The notes beneath the pieces are model-generated. The model ran no database searches. It had not been told where the DNA came from and was given only the letters and a program-made list of their open reading frames with translations. The translations under genes were made by a program, and so were the position numbers. From Lingula anatina (taxonomy: Eukaryota > Brachiopoda > Lingulata > Lingulida > Lingulidae), in assembly GCF_001039355.2 (NCBI RefSeq), contig NW_019774925.1:428774-481434 (forward strand): a stretch of DNA of 52,661 bases, in the 5' to 3' direction. Shown in pieces: positions 1 to 12,705 of the stretch (position 1 is its first letter; every line of letters begins with the position of its first letter).

Positions 1-1442
1 TCAAGAGTCCGAAGTCGACTCAAGGGAAGATTTTGCAGGATGTGGAGAGAGTGGGGTTAGAAATAATAGCAGAGTAGTGATTGCAGTGCAGCAACACATA
101 AAAGCTGACAGAATTTTTCCAGGGATATTTTTCTGGTTGTTTTCTGTTAAAGGTATCTTTTGCAAGATTTTCCCACCAAATCAGAATTCCCTTTTAAAAA
201 AAACTATGTATATATTTCTTTTACTCAAAAACCATTGCTCAACCCCTCCCTGCACGTTGCACGTGATTTAGATGTTTTATTGCATTTTTGATGAAATAAT
301 TTAATTCTAAATAACTTACCAGTATATTAGACCACCTTGTCTTCCTGCACAGAAATAAATATTGACTGCAGATGCTTTTTATTGTTTTCAGTGTCTGAAA
401 TTAGAAATGGGAAGTAGATTTGATAATACATGTACTAGTAAACATATTAAAGGTTGTCAAGCCAATCTCAGAGGCTCTCCCAGTTATCCAGCTTATCCAG
501 ATTTTGTGGTTTTGAAAAAGTCATGTGACAAAGTTGATACAAGTCCCTAACATTTTTGATTTGCACGGTAAATTCCAAACAACTGCTACTAAAGCTCAGA
601 AATAACAAGTGGGCATGCATTGAAACAAGCGCAGTGTCCATGTCGGCTATGAAACTCGGGTTGAAAGGATTATTCTGCCCACTCTATGCTGCTGTAGAAT
701 TTATGTTTTTATGTTTTTATTAATAAACATGTTCCTTTGTTGCTTTTGTTTGTTTGTTTAGCATGAACATTTATGTGATTAATCTTTTTATATAAAATAC
801 ATGATGCACTCATTAGATTCCTGTAAGTAAATGCTTTGTTTTAATTGCATTATGGAGATGGGCACAACTATATTTAATTTTTGTTTCAAACCTGATAACA
901 GAAGGTGAAACAATTGTTATTAGGGGTGACAGGTGACCAGACTGATTTATTGATCGTAACATTTTTAGCCTAACAATAGTTGAAAGATTGTGGGAAATGA
1001 CCCAAATAGATAATATTCAAGATTCTGCTTTATCTGCTTTATCAGGGCACTTTATATATATATTTTTTATACTTTGCACTTGCAGTCTGGATATGGATTT
1101 TTCAGAATATTTATTCTATTATTAATTTTTCCGGGAATTTCAGTTATGAGAATTTCTTTTTATGAACGCTTTGCATTTTCAGTTTGGTTTATTATATTCA
1201 TTGTATTATTAACAGATAATTTACCTAATTTTATGGATGAAAAAAATAAAGAAAAAATGTAATTATATATATCACGGAGGCATTATTTTGTGTTTTCAGT
1301 TAAGTGAAATAAAATTAATCTATTAATTTGATCTGTACAGGTAAATTAATCTTTAATGACTTTACTTTTTTACATTCAATTCTCCATTTAATTTCAATAC
1401 ATTCATTGAAAACTGAACAAATTACAAACATTATATTTTCAG
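1..1442. other. no gene seen; probable ERO1 upstream intron
   Basis: I see no convincing coding exon here. The first ERO1 exon recognised begins at 1443 and enters at about residue 40 of the family, so the signal-peptide exon should lie in or left of this stretch. No stretch encoding the expected N-terminal CxC motif next to a splice donor was found. It probably lies outside the window. Confidence 0.5.
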
Positions 1443-4400
1443 TTAAAAGGAGAAGTAGATGACTGCTCATGTAAAATAGAAAGCTTGGATTCTTTTAATA
1501 ATCTGAAGATTTTCCCCAGACTCCACAGCCTTCTAAATAAAGATTATTTTAGATTCTTCAAGGTGAGTCAAAGACTTTCAGAAAGAAAAAGGGAATACAT
1601 CCTATTTTACTTCTGTTACCATTTTAAATTTCAACTAGACTGCCAATCAATTTGGTTCAGAATGATTCTTCAAAATGTTTGATTCTTCAAAATACCCTGC
1701 GGTCACTTTAATAGGTAGCAGCAACAGGTAAGAAGTATTGTGTGGCCTAGCAGTGATTTATTACTGTCTGTCATGGAACAAATGGCACAATTAGTCACAC
1801 CATAAAGTACTTCCATATTATTCAAAAGATAGTTTAGATAAGTTCAGCAGGCATGGTATTGTATGACTACTTTCAGAGAGATATTCAGAATTTTTATTAC
1901 TAATCTAATGAAGATAAAATCTGAAAAACAAAGGCCATTGTTAGTATTGTTAATTCATGTTTCTGGGGCCTGTTTCACAAAACAGTTGTAGCTCGAAAAG
2001 TGGTGTAAGCTTAAAGACAAGTTAAATGACTTTGACCCTAATTAAGCAGTAGTAGTCCACTTTGAATTAAATATTGTACCTGTTTTATAACAAGTTAGTT
2101 GTACCCAAGTTTCAGAAAAATATTTTTTTAAGCGAACTACTGTACTATTAATTGTTACTGAATCTTAAAATGTTAGACTTGTTTAATTTTTTGGCTTGCC
2201 TTATTTTATGAAACTCACTCGGATTCATGAATAAGTTTTCCAACATACCTTTTATCATCATTATTATTATTATTATTATCATACGTGGATGCTATTGTTA
2301 TTATTGCTATTGTTGTTGTTGTTATTGTTATTATTATTATTATTATTATACCCAATTTATCAAGAGGTGTGTAATTTTCATTTTAGGTAAATTTAAAAAG
2401 ACCATGTCCATTCTGGGGTGATGATGGTAGGTGTGCCTTGAGAGACTGCCATGTAGACAAGTGTTCTGAGGTGAGAACTTTACTATGTTACATTACCCAG
2501 GGGCGTAACCAGACCTTTAAAAATTGTACGCACAGATTTTTAAAATTCCCAGCAAAATGTAGACTAACGCAAGAGATGAAGGACAGCGTAATTACAGCAT
2601 ATGTACCACACATTGCAGCTTAATTTCCATTAAGTCAGAAATATTCTCGCAATTAAAAGAGTTTCAGTATTCTTACTACCCAGAACGGTATATTTATTTA
2701 AAAGGAGGCTAACTTCGCATATATGTGGAACCCCCTTCGAATAATCCTGGATCCACCTCTGAGTTGAACTAACATATGGTTTCATTCGCCTTACATGCGG
2801 ATGCATGGCTCCCAAAAACAACCAATTGTACGACACGACAGAGCTCTGACACATCTAAGTTTAATTATTTGTTTGTAAAAATTGCCCAAGTCACCCTGTT
2901 ACTTTTGGAGGGGTAAGCTGGGTCAAGTCCGTTTCAAAATTCTTTGAAGCTTTGCAGGAAAAATTCTTCCTTTGTTTCTCTAGCTCCTTCTTAAACCTGG
3001 TGTCCAGATTTAATCTAGTGCCCCCAGGGTTGCGAGAGCTGCTCTTTGAAAATAACACTCAGGCAGATTTTTACCTGAGATAAATATTGCCAGCGAGAAT
3101 GCGTACGATATTCTCAAGAAAGAGGGTACAGAAGAGTTGAGGGCAACTGAACCCTCCACTTAAGAGGTAAAGGAAGTTCCAGTTAGATGGACGATTAAGA
3201 TAGGACTTGTTAAGGTTACAGGCATTGTTTACCTCAGTTTGCAAGACGGGGGGAGGGGGGGTCAGAACAATTGTGCCTATACAATTGATACAGAGGATTT
3301 GTACATACAGGTGACTTTAATAAGCAGAGGATTTTCTTTTATATTCCGTGAAAAATACACTAAATTTTTATAAAATAATATCATGGTTGGCCAAAAAAAT
3401 TGTACGCACAGTGCATCCGTGCGTATGCCTAGTTACGCCCATGTTACCAGAGTTTTAGAGCTAGTGAAGGCCAGCTTCTTCGAATTCAAAATTCCATGTA
3501 TGTCAGTGGTCATTTTTGAACGTCAACGGTGCACGATTGAAGTTTTTTGCGCCAATTACATCTTTGACTTTGTTAAAGCTGTCTCATCAAGGCTGGGTAG
3601 TGCTGTCTGGCAATGTTGAAACAGGGGCCCAGTCTATTTACTATGGCACCTGCTGTTGTACTTTCTAGAAACCATGAAATTTTTATGAATATGCTTTAGT
3701 GAAAATAAAGAAGGTGGCACACATCAAAGCTGGTAGGAGGTCTGTGTATATTGTGGCGTTGGTAAACACAAAAGGTGACTAAATTGTCATAGCCATTGAC
3801 TAGAAAATGTGCCACACAGCCAACATTGTAGTGAATTTTAATTGGTCAGTACAGACCAATACTTTTAATTCTACAGAAATGAGTTTTTTTTTTTTTAATA
3901 AAATTCAATCAGTCTAATGTACAATATTACCATAGAGCAAAAGAGTACTTCTAGTCAGTAATTACTGGTATACAAACAATACAAAATGGTCAAAATGTTT
4001 CAATAACCAACAGATCACATAATTTTTATATTGGGATATTTGTTTGGCATTTATGTTTTTGTTCAGTCTCAATACCTACATAAATTAGAATACAATAGCT
4101 GCTGTCAAATTGGAAAGAAATGTTGTGGTTGTATACAAGAGTAATATACATGCAATGTTGCTTCAAAGAATTCTCATTTTTAATTTAATTTAATTTAATT
4201 TAATTTAACTTTTAGTAGCAGATAGTATAATCTTGTGTCTTAATTAAACCATCTATTTTTTTACAGGACCAGTTACCACCTGGCTATAAGGAATCAAAGC
4301 AAGAAGAAAACAAGGTAACTATACAAGCATCCAGTGAGCATTTAATCTTTGTATATAAAAAAATATCAACTTGGAAATTTTAGCACTTTTCCCTGAGATA

Positions 4401-7400
4401 AAAGCACAAGATAATTGTCAAAATATCACTTAAATTTCAGTATACAAAAGAGGCTCAAGAACAGCTCCATACAGACTGCAAGGAGCAGAAGGAGCTGGGA
4501 GGTATTGATAAAACAATCAGGTATGACATACATCTATCTTTTTTCATCACACCTGACACAGACTCTTGACACTGCATTATTTTTAATTCATTAAAGTACT
4601 GTCAAAATATTGATGCTCGATTTTCATCTGGATAAGTAACACTAATATCGGGCATATTTCTTCTTCCCAGTTCTGAAGACAGGGAATCCTTTAAAAGCTG
4701 GTCAAAGTATGACGATGCTCAAGACAATTTCTGTGAGCTGGATGGTAAGATAAACAAACAGATTATGCCCCAGTTTTGAGACATTTTGACATGGTTGTGA
4801 TTATAAAGACATATTTCTTAGTTAATTTCATAATTTAATATAAAAATGTATTGATTTACATAAGTCATTTTCTGTGCGATTGAGATGATTTAATTGTTAA
4901 ATTGACTGTTGAGAAATTATTTCAAATTTGGAACAGGTTTGTGTACATCCTATGTCAAACAATTAATGAAAGTATATAATTTAATGGAAATTGGGCAAAT
5001 ATGATTTTTATTATTTTCCCAGATGACAATTCAGCTGACATGGAATATGTTGACCTGACCTTGAACCCTGAGAGGTACACGGGTTACAAAGGGGAGTCTG
5101 CTTGGAGGATTTGGAGGACAATTTATCAAGAGAATTGCTTTAAGTAAGAATGGATCCTGGGTATTTCAAATCAGTATATTCTCCCTATAATCTCTATTGC
5201 AGAGTTTTTTTCTTATTCTGTGATCATTTAATGAGTGGTTGATATTACAGGAAATAAAAGTGAAGGCACTAATTTGAATCATTTGGTTACAAGTATTTTT
5301 TTTCTCGGTAGGCCTGACACGCCTGTCCCTGGGTATGGGCCAGCTGAAGCCAGAGGTATGTAAAGGGTATAGAAAAGCCTTTGATAACTATGCTAATTTT
5401 AATATTTGCTGATAATATTAATAATTATTTGAATCCTTGCTTTACTGAATTTGCCCCAGAGAGCATTTAACGCCTAAAATCCCTAAAAAGCAGTTTGGCC
5501 ATTGCAGTTATGCTAATAATACTGGTATGCGTATTTGCTGTATAGTTCACCGGTAGTAGGCCTGTGTTTAGACCCATTTTAATGTGGTATGGGATTTGAT
5601 AAGCATTTGCTTTGCACATAAAATCTACAGTTTACAGAGGTCTATGGAAACAGGATACCTAGGATTTGCACATCTGTTATTCAGTTAGTAAATTACCTTA
5701 CTTGTTTCATATTATTATTTGATTTCACTTTCAGATAAGTTTGTATCAGCTACATTGTTTTTATTGTTAATGTTTATTTCTTGGTTTTTATGTATTTTTT
5801 ATGTAGGAGCTGAAGGTAAAGCTTTACAAAGTGGTCTTGATTTAATGAGTAAGGTCGTGTAGCCTATTCAAAATACCAAGTAATACTATTTATTTTATGT
5901 TTATTTTGTATTTTGATGAGGTTACCACAGTATATATTTTTGTATTTGATGAGTGTGCATACTGTATAGAAGTCCCATATTCAAGTTGCTCTTTTGTAGA
6001 TTGCTGTCTCTTTTATAAATGAATTTATAAAAAAAGCAGTCAAATCCCTACAGTATTTTTTTTCTTTTTTGTGCTTTTGTTTTTTGTTAGTCTAGTATTT
6101 TAATATTTTGTGACGTGCACTAACATTTCATATAGAAAATTATTTATCTATTTTCCAAGTATAACTTCTTGTTTGTTTATTCAAATGTTTATAGTGTGTA
6201 TAACTTAATTATTTTGTGCATGTTTATGTTTAGGCATCTCATGATAAAACTCTACTGACATAAAAACTGGAGATAAAAACAGCTTGATATAAGGACTTAA
6301 GCTCATCATTTCAGCAATTTATGAAAAGTCAGATTAGACTTTAGATATTGATCTAGGCTCCCATTTCCTTTATTTTTATATACAGACACAGTGTCGGTAT
6401 ATATATATACTATCACCAATCTGTCTATGTCATTGCCATTTTGTGATAGTATATATATATATACTATCACCAATCTGTCTATGTCATTGCCATTTTGTGA
6501 TCATTGTCAGAGTTATTGTGGCCATCTGACATACTGTACAGTCTCTCCTCAGTCAGTGTCAAATTGTATTTTTGTCATTTTGAAGTATCAGCTATGAATG
6601 AAAGTAATAAGTAATTTTGATGTACTGAATACCCCATGTTTATTTCATTTACATTTACTTAAAAAAACATTCCTTGTGTTGACATGAAAATTGCAAAAAC
6701 TTTCAAGAATGATATAAAATCTATATAACCAACCATCATACTTTTGAATTTGTATCTTTTATTTTTTAAAGTGAATGACTCTGTGTGTGTGTGTGTGTCA
6801 GTCTCACTGTCTATGTAAATATTTTGCCTTAAAGTATATTAAATGAATAATATCCACAACTTTATACAATTTGATAGAGAAGTATTTTATGGCATTTTGA
6901 ATTTAGTTGTTCAACTATGAACTGTTGCTTTTATTAACTCTTATCTTTATGAGCATATTGTATTCTCTAACTGACAATAACGTATGTATAGCTACTGAAA
7001 GGCTTGCTTAATGTTCATAATGCATAGAGTAGACAGTTACTATTTATCACAACCTTGCTTTGTCTTTACCCCAGTAGGATCCTTAAAAGGTAACAGGTTA
7101 TTAGAACAGTGGGTGTGGCATCTCTTTTGATGGTTTGTGTCTGGGGGCTGGTTTTGCTAAAGAACCAAAGTCAAAAGGTGGTCTTAACTTCAAAACAGAA
7201 TGTTTTAGTCTGCTTCTGTTACACAAGATAATCATATTTCCAATCAATTGAGAATATTGGGCCAGTTTTTCAAAATGTGAGAATGATTGTATGATGTTTT
7301 AGATTGATGATTCATTTTTTGTAACTTGTGGACTACTGCAAAAATATTCCGGATTGAAGTAGACCTTTTTGCTAGAAGTACTTGCATTGTGAAACTGGGT

Positions 7401-10400
7401 CCTGTGTACTACATACATTTGGGAAATGCTTCATAAAAAGCCCACCCTTTTTAGCATATATCTGAACAATTGTATAATATTACATAGATGTTGCTTGTGA
7501 CTTCATAACTTTTGTGAAGCTTTTCTCAGATGAGATATGTAAGCTTAATTTTTTTTCCACAAAATTTACTTGATTTGAGTTTTAAATGTATACCCATGTC
7601 TTTGTGAAATTATATTGCATCAGTAATGTTGGCATATGGGAGATCTTTATATTTAATTTAGATTTCTTGAAGCTAAACCTTTTTTTAAATGTCTCCTGGT
7701 GATATTAATTTGTTTATGGTGTTTTTGGTGTAACCCTTCAGTGAACTTGGATTGTTCTGTCTTTTTTTTTCAAAAAGAAGTGTTTTGTTGATTCTAAATT
7801 GTATAAATGAACTCTTTCATGTTATTTTTATTTTATTTTATTTTATTTTATTTTATTTTTTTTTTTTTTTTGATGTGTATTTTTTATTCATTTTTGGGAG
7901 GGAGGTTTGGGATGGTGAGATAAGAATAAAATGAGTGAGCAATTTTTGGATAGATTTATTATTTGTGGCTAAATTCGTAATGTGATTTTTAATTTAATTT
8001 GCTTTACAAAAAAGTTGTAGTTAATTATGTAAACACTTAAATTTACTCTATTTGGTTTGGACCCACTTCTAAGGACATGGATTACTTAAACAAAATTGTA
8101 AAATCTAACAAGATTATGGCTGCTGATCCCAACATACACCTCTTAAATAAAATGTATTTTTTTTTTCATACATATAATTTTTTTTTTTTTTTACTTTCAA
8201 GGGATGTGTCTTGAGAAGAGGGTGTTCTTCCGCATGATCTCTGGACTGCACACCAGCATAAATGTCCACCTCTCTGCCAAAAATTATTTGCCTGGTGAGT
8301 TGTAGAAGATATTTTTATCTCAGTTGTTTTCCCCCTTACATATCCTGTGCTCTCAAAACAAAATTGTTATATTCTGCTAGCTGGTTGTAAGGCATCGTTG
8401 GCATTTATGATACTATTTTATTTATAATTAATTTTATTTATTATTATTTTTTTTTCATTTTTTAAAAATATAATTACAGTAAGGTGTGTGGTTGATAAGC
8501 ATTGTGTGAAATGTTTCTTGCTTATATTATTTATTTTTCATTAATTAGTTGTAATAAAAATCATTACAAGATGAAGCATGTAAGCCAGTACTGGGTTTAA
8601 AGGATATTGAATTTTATGAAAATGAAAACTGAAGGTTTTCCCACCATCTTGGTATAATAAAAACATCCAATCAGAATCCATTTTAAGAGTTTTGATTGCC
8701 AATAGGATGCTCAGTTTACTCTCACATGAATATTTTCTTTGTATTACTAGCTGCAAATGGTTATGGCAAAGGAACATGGGGTCCAAATGTAGAAGAATTT
8801 CAGAAGCGTTTTGACCCAGAGACAACTAATGGAGAAGGCCCACAGAGATTAAAGAATTTGTATTTTACATACTTGGTGGAACTTCGTGCCTTGGCAAAAG
8901 CTGCTCCATATCTAGAACAGGTCAGACTCGTGCAACACAAAAGAAGAAAAAATATGTTATATAGTAAAGTGAAGTAAATAAAAGATAATCCTTGTTATTG
9001 GAAGGACCGTATTCATAGGTTTATGTAGTTAATTTTATTTAATAATCTGATTATTCAAAATATATGCTTGTATGGTATGTAAATCAAACACATTATGATA
9101 TTAATCTATTAATTAATGAATTTAGTTTAATAGATATCTGAAATAGGGAAAAATGCACAAACCACAAATAACCAGAGAGACAAGGAATGGATTGATGGTT
9201 TTCACAATTGCTAGAAATGAGTGGTTCTTATATCCCATTGTATATCATGAGAGATACATGTGTGTAGCATAGACTTTGAGGTAGGATTATTGTCTTATAC
9301 TGTTTTGGTTTTTCAGGAAGATTTCTTCACTGGTGATGAAAAAGAAGACAATGAAACCAGAAATGCTGTTAAAGATCTTCTCAAGATTATCAAGTATGCT
9401 CATCTTTCATATTTAAAATTTAAGTTTGGAGAACTGTTTGGAGAAGAACTGTTAATATTTTTCTAGATATCTTAAAGGGTATGCTAATTTGAATCAAAAA
9501 GTGGCACTTGGCATTCACGTTATATGAAAGGGAAGTGCATATAGAGCCCTGTAGAGTTATCTTTACTATCTAATGAATGATTGATTTGATTAAAAGAAAA
9601 GCATGAAGTGCGTTTAACTTGTCGCAAGAAATTTTCAGTTGAAATATTTATTTATTTATTTATTTATTTATTAGGTCATTCCCAGATCAGTTTGATGAAA
9701 GTAGACTTTTCCAAGGAAATAATAAGGAAGCCCAACAGTTAAAGGTTGGTTGGTATATTTACAAATAAATGCAAAGGAATGATAGATGTTTAAATGTTTC
9801 AGTATCAATTCCTAAAAGAAAATGTTATTGAAAAGAGTGTTGTAATATGATTTTATTGGTTATGAAATACATTTTATATATCAGATAGAACCAATAAACC
9901 AGTGAAAGTTATTTTCTGCTTGTTATGATGAAAAAATGATTAATATATCTGGTGGATATATAAAAGCAACAAGTTTATGAATGATAATTTCCTATAAAAT
10001 TATCCACAGTAATTCAACTCAGTTTGATTTAATCCTGCAAGTGCTACAATACCTTGTGACTATGGCACTGAAAAGTTTCAAATGACGGAGCTAATCTTAT
10101 ACCAGCCCTTTGGCTTTCTGTACAAAAATGATACAAATAATACTGTACAAATCTGTTTGTAAACTTAACTCACCAAATTGAAACCTTTATGTGTATGGTG
10201 GTTACAATCTGAATGTCATTGAAGATGGAAAGAATGACTATATATCAGATCATCTGTGATTGAAAGATTAAATCTAAGTTAAGGTCTGGATGTACTAAAA
10301 CAGAAAAAAAATGCATTGATGCAAAGATGCAAATGTATAGTACAGACCAACTAGCTTTTCTAAAAAAATTACAGTATTGCATTTTGGGAGTCTGTTGTAA

Positions 10401-12002
10401 AGTGATGTTATAATAGTTTTCAATTAAATCAAATATTTGTGAAGTATCATAAAAAAATTATAGAATTATTGTGGATAATTTTATCATCCACCAGATGTTA
10501 TCAAAAATCAGCATACACTTACAGTCTTTTTAGCATCTCTTTAACATAAATATTTCAGGAAGAATTCAGAAAACTTTTTCGAAACATATCAGTAATAATG
10601 GATTGCGTAGGGTGTGACAAGTGCAAGTTATGGGGCAAGACACAGGTATGGTGGAGAAAATTTGTTTCACAGTTTAACTTGTTTGACAGCTTATAATAAT
10701 CCATTTAACCATTTCAGGAAGAGTTCCGTCAAGTTTTTCATAAGGTTTATCGCATTATGAATTGTGTGGGATGTCAGAAATGCAGATTATGGGGTAAAGT
10801 GCAGGTAAAAGATGTCATTTACAGAATCGTGTTTGCCTCCTGTCAAAACCACAGCTTTTGCAGCACTAAACTTTTTATATAATATTTGCTTGAGGGGCAA
10901 CTGATATTGATATTATTTGCTTTTTTCCAGTAGATTTGATACTTTATATTTTGCATGAGAGTGGCTTATTTGCCCAATTTCAGTTGCACATAACTTCCCT
11001 GATCATCATGTCTTCACCTACATCAGATAAGTTGTACTTTTACAGATTGACAAGGATTGCTATAGGTTTATTATTGTGATATATAGCAAGTTAGCATTAT
11101 AAACATGTCATGTTAACACAAAAATGTAAGGAAAAAAAACATTTTGGGAAAAAATCCACAGAAAATTGCTGTGATAATCAAATTCACTGTATTTTTTTGT
11201 AATTAATACATGAGAAAAGGAAATCTTTATACAATATGATATTGCCTTGAAAATATAATTACTACTCACATTCTGTCAGCTGGCTTTACTAACTAAAATT
11301 ATATATTTAATTATATCTTGAATAACATCTGCTCTTTAAGTCATGTGAAGGTAGCAACATCTTGGCTAGGTAGCCTGCTTTTTATGTCTTAACAAGAATA
11401 GTTACGGGAAGTGTGTGATGTATAGTATACACCCAGCAATTTTTTGGACATATCATTAACCATTTTGGTTGACCTTTTTATCCTTTATAGTTTTTGCTTG
11501 AATTTTATGCTTAGTTTATGTGCAGGTGGTATGCGTGTTTGTTGTTGGTGGAAAGTCAACAGGAAGATTACATTTTGTAATTAATACTCTTTTGACACGT
11601 TTCTAGCCTAATTCTGATGGCTTAACTTAGTATGTACTCTGTCTTAATAAGATAAGTGGTAACGTTACAACCAGACAGGAAGGTCTCCTTTGTCTTTCAT
11701 AACCATATGCTATGGCTCATTTAATATTGAGTGTCTTTTGTGAAAAGTAGATGAATAGATAATAGATGTTTATACTGAAAAAGAATCTTGAGTTTAATCT
11801 CATAGTTTCAGATAAAGAAGCTGGTGGATTTCCAGAGAAACAATTATAAAACCTATATCCCTCTCAGTGCTGAATGTATTTAAACCCAACTTATTTTCCA
11901 GAATATGGATCTGAAGTTTTTTTTTTTTTTTTGTTGTTTTTAACTTTATGTACAATGAATATCTTGGATATATAATGTACTAGAAATATTTATTGGATAT
12001 AC

Positions 12003-12038
<36 letters not shown>

Positions 12039-12705
12039 TGTGTGTAGTTGAGGTGTATTCAACAAATTCTTTCAACAGCACATGCAATTTAACAGGACAA
12101 CGAATGATTTAAACATTTATATTTATAAATTGTCAATTTTGAATCTATTAAAGGTCATGAAACAGTTTGATATATCTTACAGTTACGGCCAAGAAAAATT
12201 TGAGGATTTGATATTGTTTAATTACAATTTCAGACTCAGGGTATGGGTACTGCCTTGAAGATCCTCTTCTCTGGAGATACAATGGGCCCTGATTCCACAG
12301 TTGACGCACAACAGAAGAAAAATTTCCAGCTACGCAGATCAGAAATAGTTTCATTGTTTAATGCCTTTGGAAGGTAATTATTTGCTGTCTTGTGGATGAT
12401 TTATATTATTTAATATTTACTTTATTTGTTACTAGATTTATTTATTATAACTCTAGAAAGCTTTGTACAGTGAACTCTGCATGATGGTGATTTTAAGGAT
12501 TTGTCACTTTGTATTTTATTCTCTTCAGCTTTGATTCTAGAGATCATCAATTAATGGGTCAGTTCAGAGAAACAAAATATTGTTATCAACCTTGTGCAAT
12601 TGAGATTACCATAGCCTCCTTAATTATTTTCCTTTTAGGTTATCCACCAGTATTAAAGAAGTAGACGTATTCAGGCAGTTGATAAAGGAAAAAGATTCTA
12701 CATAA
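1443..12705 (+). CDS. ERO1: ERO1-like ER oxidoreductase (5' exon missing)
   Basis: FAD-dependent thiol oxidase that re-oxidises protein disulfide isomerase in the ER lumen, passing electrons to O2. Exons: 1443-1562, 2387-2470, 4267-4314, 4441-4520, 4671-4744, 5023-5143, 5312-5355, 8202-8294, 8751-8920, 9317-9393, 9675-9744, then 10559-10645 or 10718-10804, 12234-12373 and 12639-12705. With one of the twin exons the frame stays open for 424 residues; human ERO1A has 468 including its signal peptide. Visible landmarks: DDCSC near the start; PCPFW followed by [13 protein letters not shown], which carries the outer shuttle cysteines and the regulatory Cys; TDCKEQ, the other regulatory Cys; the FAD-site blocks [21 protein letters not shown] and [12 protein letters not shown]; and the inner CVGCxKC. 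All cysteines of the known human regulatory disulfides have counterparts. The FYxWLEG segment normally found before the CLEKR block is not seen. The N-terminal signal peptide is not seen. Confidence 0.96.
2255..2350. repeat. ATT/TTG-rich microsatellite
   Basis: Interrupted trinucleotide runs (ATT, then TTG and TAT) just upstream of an ERO1 acceptor. The Ile/Tyr/Cys-rich reading frame across it is low-complexity noise. Confidence 0.85.
2498..3443. mobile_element. non-autonomous DNA transposon, 946 bp, in ERO1 intron
   Basis: The ends are inverted: CAGGGGCGTAAC on the left, and GTTACGCCCATG on the right, which is the complement of CATGGGCGTAAC. The element is flanked by a direct repeat TTACC (2493-2497 and 3444-3448). 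No transposase frame is seen inside. The phrase 'aattgtacgcacag' recurs near both ends. The superfamily is uncertain; the CAGGGGCG terminus is hAT-like, but a 5-bp target duplication is unusual for hAT. Confidence 0.65.
4178..4208. repeat. (TTTAA)n microsatellite
   Basis: About six pentanucleotide units in an ERO1 intron. Confidence 0.85.
5807..5848 (+). other. candidate 42-nt cassette exon of ERO1
   Basis: An acceptor (atgtag) and a donor (A|GTAAGG) bracket 42 nt whose phase fits between the exons ending at 5355 and starting at 8202. It would add about 14 residues reading [14 protein letters not shown] just before MCLEKR. A nested 9-nt version ending at 5815 also fits. The sequence does not resemble the FYxWLE segment expected here, so this may be chance. 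Confidence 0.2.
6396..6502. repeat. two tandem ~52-bp units
   Basis: Two nearly identical direct copies, each with a TA run followed by ACTATCACCAATCTGTCTAT. They lie in a large ERO1 intron, and no function is evident. Confidence 0.85.
7143..7402. mobile_element. degenerate MITE-like element
   Basis: The left end GGGGGCTGGTTTTGC and right end TTGTGAAACTGGGTCC are imperfect inverted matches to a GGGCCTGTTTCACAAA terminus. The same type of start occurs at 1966 and at 13659. No coding capacity is seen. Confidence 0.35.
7825..7871. repeat. (TTTTA)n then T run
   Basis: Pentanucleotide microsatellite running into poly-T in an ERO1 intron. Confidence 0.85.
9646..9672. repeat. (TTTA)n abutting an ERO1 splice acceptor
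   Basis: Six or more TTTA units run directly into the TTAG acceptor at 9671-9674, so the microsatellite supplies the pyrimidine-rich tract of that exon. Confidence 0.8.
10559..10645 (+). CDS. ERO1: ERO1 inner active-site exon, version A
   Basis: An 87-nt phase-0 exon with acceptor tatttcag and donor CAG|GTATGG. It encodes 29 residues with the inner catalytic motif [12 protein letters not shown]. It keeps the RNIS N-glycosylation sequon seen at the same place in vertebrate ERO1. It matches vertebrate ERO1B closely around CVGCDKC. Nothing in it suggests decay. It is probably used alternatively with version B. Confidence 0.9.
10718..10804 (+). CDS. ERO1: ERO1 inner active-site exon, version B
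   Basis: An 87-nt phase-0 exon starting 72 bp after version A ends, with acceptor atttcag and donor CAG|GTAAAA. It encodes [12 protein letters not shown] in the same register. It shares 18 of 29 residues with version A, including all three cysteines and LWGK. The sequon is lost (HKVY in place of RNIS). The conserved residues cluster on the catalytic core, which implies that both copies are under selection. Confidence 0.9.
12006..12045. repeat. (TG)n microsatellite
   Basis: A dinucleotide run of about 40 bp, with one interruption, in the intron before the penultimate ERO1 exon. Confidence 0.9.

Noticed and set aside
2227-2421. Ile/Tyr/Cys-rich reading frame
   Set aside because: Translation of a trinucleotide microsatellite running into an ERO1 exon; not a gene.
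8541-8825. 94-codon frame on the - strand
   Set aside because: Overlaps and opposes a secure ERO1 exon (8751-8920).
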